A DNA stretch of 47,381 nucleotides from Clostridiales bacterium (GTDB taxonomy: Bacteria > Bacillota > Clostridia > Oscillospirales > Oscillospiraceae): the NCBI GenBank assembly GCA_902363045.1, contig CABIYX010000017.1, positions 22,975-70,355 on the forward strand. The letters are read 5' to 3'. Below the pieces are notes generated by a model. That model was not told the DNA's origin, made no database searches, and worked only from the letters and a program-made list of their open reading frames with translations. Positions 8,340-15,928 of this stretch are shown piece after piece; position 1 is the stretch's first letter, and each line of letters opens with the position of its first letter. Both the position numbers and the translations under genes were made by a program.

Positions 8340-8371
8340 AAAAAGAGCCCGGGGCGATGCCCCGGGCTCTC
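8340..8371 (-). terminator. Terminator of nrdR, probably bidirectional
   Basis: Perfect 12-bp stem (AGAGCCCGGGGC with its complement, 3-nt loop) followed on the minus strand by a TTTTT run. It lies between convergent pheT and nrdR. Confidence 0.88.
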
Positions 8372-8382
8372 TGCTGCTCTGT

Positions 8383-8841
8383 CTATCTGCGGTCCTCCAG
8401 CAGCTTGTTCAGCTCCTGCATAAAGGTATTGATGTCCTTGAACTGGCGGTAGACCGAGGCAAAGCGCACATAGGCCACCTCATCCACCTTTTTCAGCCGC
8501 TCCATCACCAGCTCGCCGATCATGGCGGAGCTGACCTCCCGCTCCATCTCATTTTGAAGGACCTGTTCGATCTCTGTGACCAGCTCCTCCAGCGTATTCA
8601 CCGAGACAGGGCGCTTTTCACAGGCGCGGATCAGGCCGCTCATCACCTTATTCCGGTCGAAGCTCTGGCGGCTCCCGTCTTTCTTCACCACCACCAGGGG
8701 GAGGCTCTCCATCATTTCGTATGTGGTGAACCGCTTGTGGCAGGACAGGCACTCCCGCCGGCGGCGGATGCTGGCCCCCTCATCCGCGGGCCGGGAATCC
8801 ACCACCTTGCTCTCCGGATACGCACAGTAAGGACATTTCAT
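8383..8841 (-). CDS. nrdR: Transcriptional repressor NrdR
   Basis: ATP/dATP-sensing repressor of ribonucleotide reductase genes. It is 152 aa, the usual length. The N-terminal zinc ribbon has Cys3, Cys6, Cys31 and Cys34 (CPYC...CLSC), followed by RFTTYE and an ATP-cone domain ([17 protein letters not shown]). I chose the start MKCPYC at 8841 because GGAGG lies 9 nt upstream; an N-terminal extension to 8889 has no homology. It is monocistronic, convergent with pheT, and divergent from the nitroreductase gene. Confidence 0.97.
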   Translation of the reverse strand: MKCPYCAYPESKVVDSRPADEGASIRRRRECLSCHKRFTTYEMMESLPLVVVKKDGSRQSFDRNKVMSGLIRACEKRPVSVNTLEELVTEIEQVLQNEMEREVSSAMIGELVMERLKKVDEVAYVRFASVYRQFKDINTFMQELNKLLEDRR

Positions 8842-8879
8842 CGCACGCTTCCTCCAGTCCAAGGATCTGTTATAGCGGT

Positions 8880-8888
8880 AGTGTACCA
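8880..8888 (-). promoter_or_regulatory. Extended -10 promoter of nrdR
   Basis: Minus-strand TGGTACACT, 39 nt before the nrdR start. No good -35 hexamer is present at 17 nt. Confidence 0.45.
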
Positions 8889-8947
8889 CATTTTTTCTCC
8901 CCGCGGTAGCCCAAAATCCAATTTTTTCTCCCTGCTGTCCCGATCTG

Positions 8948-8956
8948 TGCTATAAT
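8948..8956 (+). promoter_or_regulatory. Promoter of the nitroreductase gene
   Basis: Perfect extended -10 TGCTATAAT. The -35 region is not recognisable. It lies 34 nt before the start codon. Confidence 0.7.
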
Positions 8957-8989
8957 GGCCCCATCCAAATCTGAAAGGAAGCTGATCCC

Positions 8990-9511
8990 ATGAATGAGAC
9001 TCTGACCACACTGAACACGCGGCGGAGCATCCGCCGCTACCGCCCGGAGCAGGTCCGCCCGGAGACGCTGGACGCCATTCTGGAGGCGGGGACCTACGCC
9101 CCTTCTGCTATGGGGAAGCAGTCCGCCGTCATGGCCGTAGTCCAGGACCCGGAGACCATCGCCCTGCTCTCCCGCCTGAACGCGGAGATCCAGGGCCGGC
9201 CCGGCACCGACCCCTTTTATGGCGCCCCCACTGTGGTCGTGGTGCTGGCTGACGGGGAAACGTACAACTGGATGCGGGACGGCTCCCTGGTCATGGGCAA
9301 TCTGATGAACGCCGCCTGGTCCCTGGGGGTAGGCTCCTGCTGGATCAACCGGGCCCAGGAGCTGTTCGACCGCCCGGAGGGCAAGGAACTGCTGGCCCGC
9401 TGGGGCCTGCCGGCCACCCTCCGGGGCGTGGGCAACTGCATCCTGGGCTATCCGGACGGGGACATCCCCGCCCCCAAGCCCCGGAAACAGGACTACATCG
9501 TCCGGGTCTGA
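8990..9511 (+). CDS. Nitroreductase-family flavoprotein
   Basis: FMN-dependent NAD(P)H oxidoreductase of the nitroreductase superfamily, 173 aa, a compact single-domain member. Visible family features are the N-terminal TRRSIRRYRPEQV (FMN phosphate binding), APSAMGKQSA, the central GSLVMGNLMNAAWSLGVGSCWINR helix and loop, and the C-terminal ILGYPDGDIPAPKPRK. The natural substrate cannot be told; such enzymes in Clostridia reduce quinones, nitro compounds or enones. A GGAAG-type site is about 10 nt upstream. It has its own promoter and a hairpin after it, so it appears monocistronic. Confidence 0.92.
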   Translation: MNETLTTLNTRRSIRRYRPEQVRPETLDAILEAGTYAPSAMGKQSAVMAVVQDPETIALLSRLNAEIQGRPGTDPFYGAPTVVVVLADGETYNWMRDGSLVMGNLMNAAWSLGVGSCWINRAQELFDRPEGKELLARWGLPATLRGVGNCILGYPDGDIPAPKPRKQDYIVRV

Positions 9512-9567
9512 GCGCCGCCGGCCCCCGGCCGTTCTGATTTTCCCTCCCGCCGCATATCCCTGAACCA

Positions 9568-9596
9568 CCGGGTCCTGTCCTCCGGACGGGGCCCGG
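9568..9596 (+). terminator. Hairpin after the nitroreductase gene
   Basis: CCGGGTCC/GGGCCCGG with an inner GTCC/GGAC, then CTCTGTTT. The weak T-run makes termination possible but not certain. It ends 8 nt before the next ribosome site. Confidence 0.5.
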
Positions 9597-9617
9597 CTCT
9601 GTTTGGAGGTGATATGC

Positions 9618-11000
9618 TTGTCTCTCCTCGCCGGCGCGGCCGACGCCCTGTGGGACCCCTGGCTGCTGGGTCTCTTTCTCCTTACCGGGCTGCTGCTGTC
9701 TCTGGGCTGCGGCTTTTTTCCCCTGTTCCGGGTCCGGCTGTGGCTGTCCGCCACTCTGGGCTCCCTGCTCCACCCCCGGGACCGTCCGGTCCGGGGGATC
9801 TCCTCCCTCCAGGCCCTGAGCACCGCCCTGGCCTCCACCATCGGCACCGGCAGTATCGCCGGGGTGGCGGCGGCCATCTATCTGGGCGGCCCGGGGGCGG
9901 TGTTCTGGATGTGGGTCTCCGCGCTGCTGGGCATGGCCACCAGCTGCGTGGAGAAGCTGTTGGCTGTCCGCTACCACTGCCCTTCCCCGGACGGAGGGTG
10001 GCAGGGCGGGCCCATGTACTACCTGCGGGACGGGCTCCACTGCCCTGTCCTGGCCGCCTGGTTCGCCCTGGCCTGCCTCCCCGCCACCCTGGCCGGGGGC
10101 GATCTGATCCAGTCCGGCTCCATCGCCTCCGCCCTCCACGCCGCCCTGGGCTGGGACCGGCTGGCGGTGGGACTCTGCACCGCCCTGCTGGCCGGGCTTA
10201 TCCTGACCGGCGGGATGGGACGGGTGGCCCGGGTGGCCCAGCGGCTGGTCCCGGCTATGGCTCTGCTCTACTTGGGCAGCGGGCTGGCCGTCCTGCTGCT
10301 CCGCCGGGAGCAGCTCCCCTGCGCCCTGGCCCTCATCTTCTCCAACGCGCTCTCCCCTGCCGCCGCCCTGGGCGGCGGCGCGGGCTATACCTTATTCGCC
10401 GCCCTGCGCCACGGGGTGGCCCGCGGGGTATTCACCAACGAGGCCGGGCTGGGCACCTCCGCCATGGCCCATGGCGCCGCCCAGGTGGACCACCCCGCCC
10501 GCCAGGGGATGTGGGGGATCTTTGAGGTGTTCTGCTCCACCCTGGTCGTCTGCACCGTCACCGCCCTGGTCATCCTGGTCAGCGGATCCTATGACCCGGA
10601 GGCGGCCCTGGCCCAGCTCCAAACGGGGACAGTCCCCGATGCCGCCATAGGCGTCCCCCTCACAGCCCGGGCCTTCGCCTCCGTTCTGGGGCCCGCCGGG
10701 ACCTGGGCGGTATCCCTCAGCCTGGTCCTCTTCGCCTTCTCCTCCATTCTGGGCTGGAGCTGCTACGGACAGCAGAGCCTCCGCTTTCTCACCGGTGGGG
10801 ACCGCCTGCTTCCCGCCTACCGGGCGGTGTTCCTGCTGTGTACTGTCCTGGGGGCGGTGGCGGACGTCTCGCCCCTGTGGCAGCTGGTAGACCTGTGCAA
10901 CGCGCTGATGGCTCTGCCCAATCTGGCCGCTCTCCTGCTTCTGGCCCCCAAAGCCCTGTCCTGTCTGGCCGAGTGGGAGCGTACACAGACGCCTCTATAA
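9618..11000 (+). CDS. Sodium:alanine/glycine symporter (AGCS family)
   Basis: Inner-membrane Na+-coupled amino-acid symporter of the AGCS family, with about 10-11 hydrophobic segments over 460 aa. Signature stretches are GTGSIAGVAAAIYLGGPGA, GGPMYYL and FTNEAGLGTSAMAHGAA. The start is TTG at 9618, directly behind a strong GGAGGTGAT site (9605-9613, 4 nt gap); the ATG at 9614 is in the wrong frame, and the in-frame TTG at 9603 has no ribosome site. Substrate is most likely alanine or glycine; D-amino acids or others are possible. It ends in a strong hairpin and stands alone. Confidence 0.92.
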   Translation: MSLLAGAADALWDPWLLGLFLLTGLLLSLGCGFFPLFRVRLWLSATLGSLLHPRDRPVRGISSLQALSTALASTIGTGSIAGVAAAIYLGGPGAVFWMWVSALLGMATSCVEKLLAVRYHCPSPDGGWQGGPMYYLRDGLHCPVLAAWFALACLPATLAGGDLIQSGSIASALHAALGWDRLAVGLCTALLAGLILTGGMGRVARVAQRLVPAMALLYLGSGLAVLLLRREQLPCALALIFSNALSPAAALGGGAGYTLFAALRHGVARGVFTNEAGLGTSAMAHGAAQVDHPARQGMWGIFEVFCSTLVVCTVTALVILVSGSYDPEAALAQLQTGTVPDAAIGVPLTARAFASVLGPAGTWAVSLSLVLFAFSSILGWSCYGQQSLRFLTGGDRLLPAYRAVFLLCTVLGAVADVSPLWQLVDLCNALMALPNLAALLLLAPKALSCLAEWERTQTPL

Positions 11001-11005
11001 GGCAA

Positions 11006-11044
11006 AGCGGCCCCCGGACTCCATGACGGAGCCCGGGGGCCGCT
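11006..11044 (+). terminator. Bidirectional hairpin between convergent genes
   Basis: Perfect 12-bp stem AGCGGCCCCCGG with its complement, plus an inner CTCC/GGAG. T-runs are short on both sides (TTTTT only 12 nt later on plus). It separates the symporter from the Bax-inhibitor gene. Confidence 0.7.
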
Positions 11045-11060
11045 CACTTCTCTTTTTGGA

Positions 11061-11780
11061 TCAATCCCGGCGTCTGCCCAGGAAACGGAGCAGGTACAGG
11101 AACAGGTTGACGAAATCCAGATAGAGCTGGAGGGCGGCGAAGATGGACGCCTTTTCCAGCATATCGGGATAGCCGGCGTAGTAGTGGTAAAATGCCCGGA
11201 TCCGCTGGGTGTCGTAGGCGGTATAGCCCAGGAACACCGCGATGCCGATGAGGCAGACTATGCTGTCAAAGACGCTCAGCGCGGGGATGAACAGGCTGAT
11301 CACGCCAAAAATCACCAGAAAGAGCAGGCCGGAGAACAGGATGGGACGGACGCCGGAGAGGTCCCGCCCGGTCAGGCGGCCATAGACCGCCAGCACCCCG
11401 AAATAGAGGGCGGTGGCCAGGAAGGCGAACACCAGGCTGGCCAGGTCATAGATCAGCAGATAGATGGACATAGTGAAGCCGAACAGGGCGGAAAAGACCA
11501 GAAACATAGTCCGGGCGGCGGCCACGCTCATCCGCTCGATCCTTCTGACCATCAGAAAGGACAGGATCAGGGTGGCGATCAGGACGATCACTTGGACCGC
11601 GGGGATCAGGATCAGGGCATAGATCGTGACGTTGGTAAGCCAGCACAGCACCGCCACTCCGAAGGTCACCATCAGCCCCAGGACCATCCAGAGGAAGGTG
11701 CGGGCGGTGTACTCCCCTTCGCTCAGCCCCCGGGCGGAGGATCCATAGCCTCGGTCAAACTCATAGGGATCAAAACTCAT
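11061..11780 (-). CDS. Bax inhibitor-1/YccA-family membrane protein
   Basis: Integral membrane protein of the BI-1/TMBIM family, 239 aa with seven predicted hydrophobic helices. The family is linked to Ca2+/H+ leak and stress tolerance; a bacterial role is not established. Typical stretches are ARTFLWMVLGLMVTFGVA in the first helix, GYTAYDTQRIR, and the C-terminal ALQLYLDFVNLFLYLLRFLG. The start at 11780 has AAAGGAG upstream and a short hydrophilic N-terminus (residues 1-25). It has its own strong promoter and is a single-gene unit. Confidence 0.93.
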   Translation of the reverse strand: MSFDPYEFDRGYGSSARGLSEGEYTARTFLWMVLGLMVTFGVAVLCWLTNVTIYALILIPAVQVIVLIATLILSFLMVRRIERMSVAAARTMFLVFSALFGFTMSIYLLIYDLASLVFAFLATALYFGVLAVYGRLTGRDLSGVRPILFSGLLFLVIFGVISLFIPALSVFDSIVCLIGIAVFLGYTAYDTQRIRAFYHYYAGYPDMLEKASIFAALQLYLDFVNLFLYLLRFLGRRRD

Positions 11781-11838
11781 GTGGGTACGCTCCTTTCGTA
11801 TGAGACAGCGTTGCTTACTTTGATTCCGGGTTGGACCC

Positions 11839-11867
11839 ATTATACTGGAACGCAGGGGAAAAAGCAA
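11839..11867 (-). promoter_or_regulatory. Promoter of the BI-1 gene
   Basis: Minus-strand TTGCTT, 17 nt, TATAAT: a near-consensus sigma-A promoter, 59 nt before the start codon. It overlaps nothing else. Confidence 0.85.
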
Positions 11868-11887
11868 CCGTTTTCCCCGCTGTCCGC

Positions 11888-13975
11888 TCAATCTCCGAAG
11901 GCCAGGCGGTAAAAATCAGTATTCAGGATCTTCTCTGTGCAGCCCAACTTGTACTGGACGGTCCGCTTCATGGCGTCCACATAGGCCGTCTGCTCCTCCG
12001 GCGTCATATCCTCCCCCTCCGCCGGGGTGAAGGTCTGGGTATAGCGGTCATAAAATCCCCGGTCCGTCAGCCAGCTCCGGGAGCTGAAGATCACCAGCCC
12101 CGGCGCGTCGGACAGCAGATCCGACCCGGCCAGCATCCGGGAGTCATACTCCAGCCCCAGCAGGTTGGAGACGGTGGGCAGGATGTCCACCTGTCCGCAG
12201 GGCTTATCCACCACCACCGGCTCCTCCATCCCGGCGGCCCACAGGATCAGGGCGCTGCGGTAGACGTCGAAGTTAACGTTCCGCTCATCCAGCCGCTCCA
12301 TGTCCTCCGAGCTGCCGAAGCGCTCTCCGGACAGCTCCTCCAGCGTATCCACGTTGAAGTAGGGGATGTGGTCGGCACAGGCCACGATCAGGGTGTTGTC
12401 CAGCTCGCCCGCCCGCTCCAGGCCGTCCAGCAGGGTCTGGAGCATCCGGTCCGCCTCGATGGCGGCGGCCAGATAGGCCTTGGTGGTCTCGCTGTACGGC
12501 AGGGGCTCCACCAGCTCCCGGTACTTCGCCGCCACCCGGTTGAAGTTATAGGGCATGTGCCCGCTGATGGTCATGTAGTACACATGGAAGGGCCCGTCCA
12601 GGGAGAGATAGTCCTCCATACTGGTCTTTGCCACATAGACGTCGGACTGGGGCCAAGCATAGGTGCTCCCGTCCGCCGTCATCTCCAGCTCCAGCCCCGT
12701 CTGGTACTGCTTCCAGGTGTAGCCCAGGTTGGTGTGGGAGGCGTACCGCCCGTACATATCCTCATTTCCGTGATAGCCCAGCACCGTATACCCCAGCGCC
12801 CCCAGCTGGCGGGCCAGGCTGAAGCGGCAGTCGGTGTGCCGCACCCCGGTCTCCTTCATGGTGATGGGGTTGCCCGCCTTGGGGTACAGGCCCAGCAGGT
12901 TCTGACACTCCCCGCCGGAGGTGCTGGTGTAGTGCAGAGGGGTGTAAAAATTGGGGAACACAAAGCCCTCGTGGGTCAGCCGGTACAGGGTAGGAGTAAG
13001 CTCCGGGTCGATGGCGTAGCCGGAGAAGCCCTCTATGCTCAGCTGGATAACATTGTACCCCCGGAACCGGCCGGTATATTCATTTTTCTTCGTAGGCGTC
13101 ACACTGTCAAAGTACCGGGCCAGCCAGGCCGCCTCCTCGCTCTCCGCGCCCGCCGCCAGGGCCTCCAGATCCACCTCCATCACATTGGGAGCGTCATCCG
13201 GCTCTTCCGGCTGTGGCTGTGTGCTCTCCCCCGCCGGAGGAGGAAGCCCCGGGCCGTCCAGGCCGGAGAAGTCCTCCCCCAGGTCGTTCCGGGCCGGGAC
13301 CACAGCGTGCTGCACATCCAGGCGGAGCATGGTCCACAGGCCCAGCTGCTCCACCTGATCCTCAATATTTATATCCGAGTGATATAGCAGCCTGGGCGTC
13401 AGATCCCCCTGCCAGGGCAGGTACAGGGCCCCCACCCCCAGCAGATGGGCCGCCGCCGCGCCGCACAGCAGCCCCGCTGCCCGGCGGGGCGCCCGCTCCC
13501 CATCGGGGAACAGCCGCAGGCGGAAGACCGCCGCCAGGACTGCCGGAAGGAGCATCAGAACCAGGACAGGCAGGCTCTGCCAGATCCCACGCCAAGCCGC
13601 CCCCCAGTAGTCCATCAGATCGTTGCCCACCGCCGTGCCCGCCGTGCTGAACAGGGGATAGAAGGACTGCATCACCGTTTTGCAGACCAGCTCCCCGCCA
13701 TAGATCAGCCCCAGCAGGCCGGCCAGCACACAGGCAGTCTGCTGCCGCCACCTTCCGGGGAGCAGCTCCAGTCCCGCACCGCACACCAGCCCCGCCGCCA
13801 TCGCAAAGGCCGCGGAGATGGGAAGATACCGCAGGCTGTGCCTCGCCGCCAGGCGCAGCACCAGTTCCAACCACAGGAAAACGCCCGAAAAAAACAGCAT
13901 TGTCCCCCATGTGCTCCCCTCCGCCGGCGTGGACGCCTCCCGCCGCCCGGATCTGCGCAGCCTGTCTAACATCAT
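11888..13975 (-). CDS. LtaS-type sulfatase-family membrane phosphoglycerol transferase
   Basis: Alkaline-phosphatase-superfamily enzyme resembling lipoteichoic acid synthase: an N-terminal five-helix membrane part (residues about 22-190) and an extracellular sulfatase domain (about 300-670). Metal and nucleophile positions can be matched to LtaS: Glu315 in IEGF, Thr352 in STSGGE as nucleophile, ISGHMPY, and ACADH near residue 545. A linker of about 80 residues between the parts is Pro/Glu-rich (GESTQPQPEEPDD). The 695-aa length fits. The start at 13975 follows GGAGGGAG. The substrate is probably phosphatidylglycerol, but other phospholipid head groups cannot be excluded. Confidence 0.88.
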   Translation of the reverse strand: MMLDRLRRSGRREASTPAEGSTWGTMLFFSGVFLWLELVLRLAARHSLRYLPISAAFAMAAGLVCGAGLELLPGRWRQQTACVLAGLLGLIYGGELVCKTVMQSFYPLFSTAGTAVGNDLMDYWGAAWRGIWQSLPVLVLMLLPAVLAAVFRLRLFPDGERAPRRAAGLLCGAAAAHLLGVGALYLPWQGDLTPRLLYHSDINIEDQVEQLGLWTMLRLDVQHAVVPARNDLGEDFSGLDGPGLPPPAGESTQPQPEEPDDAPNVMEVDLEALAAGAESEEAAWLARYFDSVTPTKKNEYTGRFRGYNVIQLSIEGFSGYAIDPELTPTLYRLTHEGFVFPNFYTPLHYTSTSGGECQNLLGLYPKAGNPITMKETGVRHTDCRFSLARQLGALGYTVLGYHGNEDMYGRYASHTNLGYTWKQYQTGLELEMTADGSTYAWPQSDVYVAKTSMEDYLSLDGPFHVYYMTISGHMPYNFNRVAAKYRELVEPLPYSETTKAYLAAAIEADRMLQTLLDGLERAGELDNTLIVACADHIPYFNVDTLEELSGERFGSSEDMERLDERNVNFDVYRSALILWAAGMEEPVVVDKPCGQVDILPTVSNLLGLEYDSRMLAGSDLLSDAPGLVIFSSRSWLTDRGFYDRYTQTFTPAEGEDMTPEEQTAYVDAMKRTVQYKLGCTEKILNTDFYRLAFGD

Positions 13976-14033
13976 CCCGCTCCCTCCCGTACCAGCAGGG
14001 CTCCACCGCCCGGCCGTGTCTTTCTTTGAGTGG

Positions 14034-14063
14034 ATTATAGCATATATGTTTCCCGGTTGTCAC
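14034..14063 (-). promoter_or_regulatory. Promoter of the LtaS-like gene
   Basis: Minus-strand GTGACA, 18 nt, TATAAT with TGC before it (extended -10). The distance to the start codon is about 58 nt. Confidence 0.75.
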
Positions 14064-14082
14064 TCCCCTCCCCAAAACGGGC

Positions 14083-14133
14083 AAAAAAAGACCGCCGCAC
14101 CCCCGGCCCCCACAGGACCGGACGCACGGCGGC
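14083..14133 (-). terminator. Terminator of the folate transporter gene
   Basis: On the minus strand a long GC stem (GCCGCC/GGCGGT plus CCGG/CCGG, with internal G-U pairs) ends in CTTTTTTT. It lies 12 nt after the stop. Confidence 0.8.
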
Positions 14134-14145
14134 AGCTTGATTGTC

Positions 14146-14763
14146 TTATATCAGCCGGATCGCTCCGTCCACCTGGCGGGGGATCAGGCCCATCCGCTGA
14201 AGAATAGGGAGCAGCGCCTGGAACAGGAAGTACAGCGCCGCCGCCTTGGGCAGGACCGTCACCAGGTTTTTGGCCAGACTGGGGATGAACCAGCCCCAGT
14301 AGACTCCGCCCCGCACCATCGTGCTCCAGACCGAGCCCATGGCCGCGTTCACCAGCAGGTTGACCAGCAGATTGGCTGCTATCAGACGGACCACCGTGAT
14401 CCGGCGGCGGAAAAAGCACAGGGCATAGACCAGCACCCCGGCCATGGTGGACAGGGTATAGCCCGGGAAAAACTCCCCGGTGGGATGGAGAATAAAGCCC
14501 AGAATGTCCTCCACAAAGCCAAAGACCAGCCCCATCACCGGGCCGCACACCAGGGCGCACAGCGACCGGGAGAGGAAGCCCCAGGTGAGCTTGGTGTGGG
14601 CAATAGGGATCCCGGGGACCAGGGAGAGGGCCCGGGTCACCGCCACCATCAGGGCGGCAAAGACCAGCAGCTTCAGGCTGGACATGGCCGCGCCGGCCTC
14701 CCGCCAGTAGGCGGGGGTAAAGGGCGTCCGGTACAGGTTCAGGGGGAGATGGTTGTGTCTCAT
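14146..14763 (-). CDS. folT: Folate ECF transporter S-component
   Basis: Membrane substrate-binding subunit that captures folate for an energy-coupling-factor importer; the shared EcfA/A'/T module is not in the window. About 205 aa with six hydrophobic helices. The family-typical region is RALSLVPGIPIAHTKLTW, GPVMGLVFGFVEDILGF, and FFPGYTLSTMAGVLVYAL. The folate assignment comes from that pattern and from the THF riboswitch directly upstream. The start is ATG 14763; the ribosome site GGAGG (14775-14779) is 11 nt away, and a TTG at 14769, 5 nt away, is also possible. The ribosome site is inside the terminator stem of the riboswitch. Confidence 0.88.
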   Translation of the reverse strand: MRHNHLPLNLYRTPFTPAYWREAGAAMSSLKLLVFAALMVAVTRALSLVPGIPIAHTKLTWGFLSRSLCALVCGPVMGLVFGFVEDILGFILHPTGEFFPGYTLSTMAGVLVYALCFFRRRITVVRLIAANLLVNLLVNAAMGSVWSTMVRGGVYWGWFIPSLAKNLVTVLPKAAALYFLFQALLPILQRMGLIPRQVDGAIRLI

Positions 14764-14767
14764 CAGC

Positions 14768-14826
14768 AAAAAAACCTCCTTCTATGCTGCGGCAGCCCGT
14801 GTTCGGGTATGCCGCACAGAAGGAGG
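14768..14826 (-). terminator. Riboswitch expression platform: terminator that also hides the ribosome site
   Basis: Minus-strand CCTCCTTCT + GTGCGGC pairs with GCCGCAG + AGAAGGAGG (14775-14826), followed by seven T (14768-14774). The descending arm contains the GGAGG ribosome site of folT. TGCCGCAC at the 3' edge of the aptamer can pair instead with GTGCGGCA in the ascending arm, giving an antiterminator. Confidence 0.82.
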
Positions 14827-14852
14827 AGTCTCAGATTTTCACCCTGCCGTGC

Positions 14853-14984
14853 GGCAGCGGGATGCGGACCACCCACTGCCGCCCCCTCCCACTGGGAGGG
14901 CGCTGTTCGTCCGGCGGACAACTCCCCGTTCCGCCGGCACTGAAGGTCCCACACGGGGACCAGCACAGGTGTACCTACTCTGCC
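14853..14984 (-). promoter_or_regulatory. Tetrahydrofolate (THF) riboswitch aptamer
   Basis: On the minus strand P1 is GGCAG/CTGCC, enclosing AGTAGG on the 5' side and GCATCCCG on the 3' side, as in the THF class. P3 is CCGGCGG/CCGCCGG (14911-14937) with an internal GGGGAGTTG loop, followed by ACGAA, then a P4-like hairpin and the returning P2 strand GGTG. An extra hairpin (GGTCCC/GGGACC) interrupts the usual GCGUnAAGUG joining region. Ligand binding would stabilise P1, free the terminator and turn folT off. It was identified by eye, not by covariance search. Confidence 0.75.
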
Positions 14985-15058
14985 AGCCGTCAGTTTACTC
15001 CTTTCTCTCTGAAAAAGCAAGCGGGCAGGCCAATTTTTTCAAAACCGCTCTCCTCTCC

Positions 15059-15087
15059 TTGCCCAATGCTGAAACTTGTGGTATCCT
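15059..15087 (+). promoter_or_regulatory. Promoter of the YoaK-family gene
   Basis: TTGCCC, 17 nt, TATCCT preceded by TGG (extended -10), 32 nt before the start codon. Confidence 0.6.
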
Positions 15088-15118
15088 TTTGTGCGGTATT
15101 CCGGAAGGAGGTACATCC

Positions 15119-15781
15119 ATGAAACAGCTCCAGCCCTCCGAAACGCTCCCTGTCGGCCTTCTGCTGGCTCTGACTGGCGGCCTGCTGGATGGATACAGCT
15201 ATCTTAACCGAGGTCAGGTCTTTGCCACCGCAGAGACCGGAAACATCGTTCTGATGGGAATCAACCTGGCCCAGGGACAACTGGCCCAGGCGCTTCACTA
15301 CCTACTGCCAATCCTGGCTTTTGCCCTGGGGGTGCTGGCGGCGGAGCTTCTCCGGCGGAGATTTGGTAATACCCGCCTTCACTGGCGTCTTCCTCTGTTA
15401 TTGGCAGAGTGCGGCGCCATCCTTCTGGTCTCCTGCCTGCCCTGTGGTCCCCTGGATCCTATGGCCAACATCATCATCTCCTTCACAAGCGCCCTTCAGG
15501 TAGAGTCCTTCCGGAAGTTCCAGGGCTGCGGCTGCGTCACCACCATGTGTACCGGCAACCTGCGCAGCGGGACGGAGCATCTGTTCCACTGGTTCTTCCA
15601 CCGGGAGGGGACCGCGCTGAAGAAGGTCCGGGTCTACTATGGATTGATCGGCTCCTTCATCGCCGGGGCTGTGCTCAGCGGCCTGCTCACCCCGCTTTTT
15701 ACCGGCCGGACCATCCTGGCCGCCCTTGTTCCCCTGCTGGCCGCCTTCCTCATCATGCTCTGCGGAGAAAAAAGCGCCTAA
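15119..15781 (+). CDS. YoaK-family (DUF1275) membrane protein
   Basis: Small integral membrane protein of 220 aa with about six hydrophobic helices; family function is unknown, and a transport role is only a suggestion. Typical motifs are ALTGGLLDGYSYLNRGQVFATAETGNIVLMG in the first third and FTSALQVESFRKFQGCGCVTTMCTGNLRS in the middle. The start at 15119 follows a strong GGAGG; open frame continues upstream but there it runs antisense through the THF riboswitch. It is a single gene with its own promoter and terminator, divergent from folT. Confidence 0.9.
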   Translation: MKQLQPSETLPVGLLLALTGGLLDGYSYLNRGQVFATAETGNIVLMGINLAQGQLAQALHYLLPILAFALGVLAAELLRRRFGNTRLHWRLPLLLAECGAILLVSCLPCGPLDPMANIIISFTSALQVESFRKFQGCGCVTTMCTGNLRSGTEHLFHWFFHREGTALKKVRVYYGLIGSFIAGAVLSGLLTPLFTGRTILAALVPLLAAFLIMLCGEKSA

Positions 15782-15819
15782 CCCACTCTGTTCCAACATC
15801 CGCTTCCCATTTGATCCAG

Positions 15820-15869
15820 AAAGCGCTGGGCAAAACCGCTGCATACACGGCTTTGCCCAGCGCTTTTTT
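15820..15869 (+). terminator. Terminator of the YoaK gene
   Basis: AAAGCGCTGGGCAAA pairs with TTTGCCCAGCGCTTT with an inner CCG/CGG, ending in TTTTTT on the plus strand. It also forms on the minus strand and may serve the ammonia-lyase operon. A separate 18-nt palindrome, GCTCCGCCGCGGCGGAGC, lies at 15892-15909. Confidence 0.9.
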
Positions 15870-15928
15870 CTTGGTGTTCCCCTCTGACACAGCTCCGCCG
15901 CGGCGGAGCCGCAGGTTTCGGAGAGAGG

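Noticed and set aside
5621..8341. Long open frame antisense to pheT
   Set aside because: Same reason; it has no recognisable domain and pheT is conserved along its length.
9614..10525. ATG-initiated frame at the start of the symporter
   Set aside because: It is in a different frame, Pro/Arg/Gly-rich, and lacks the AGCS motifs seen in the frame starting at TTG 9618.
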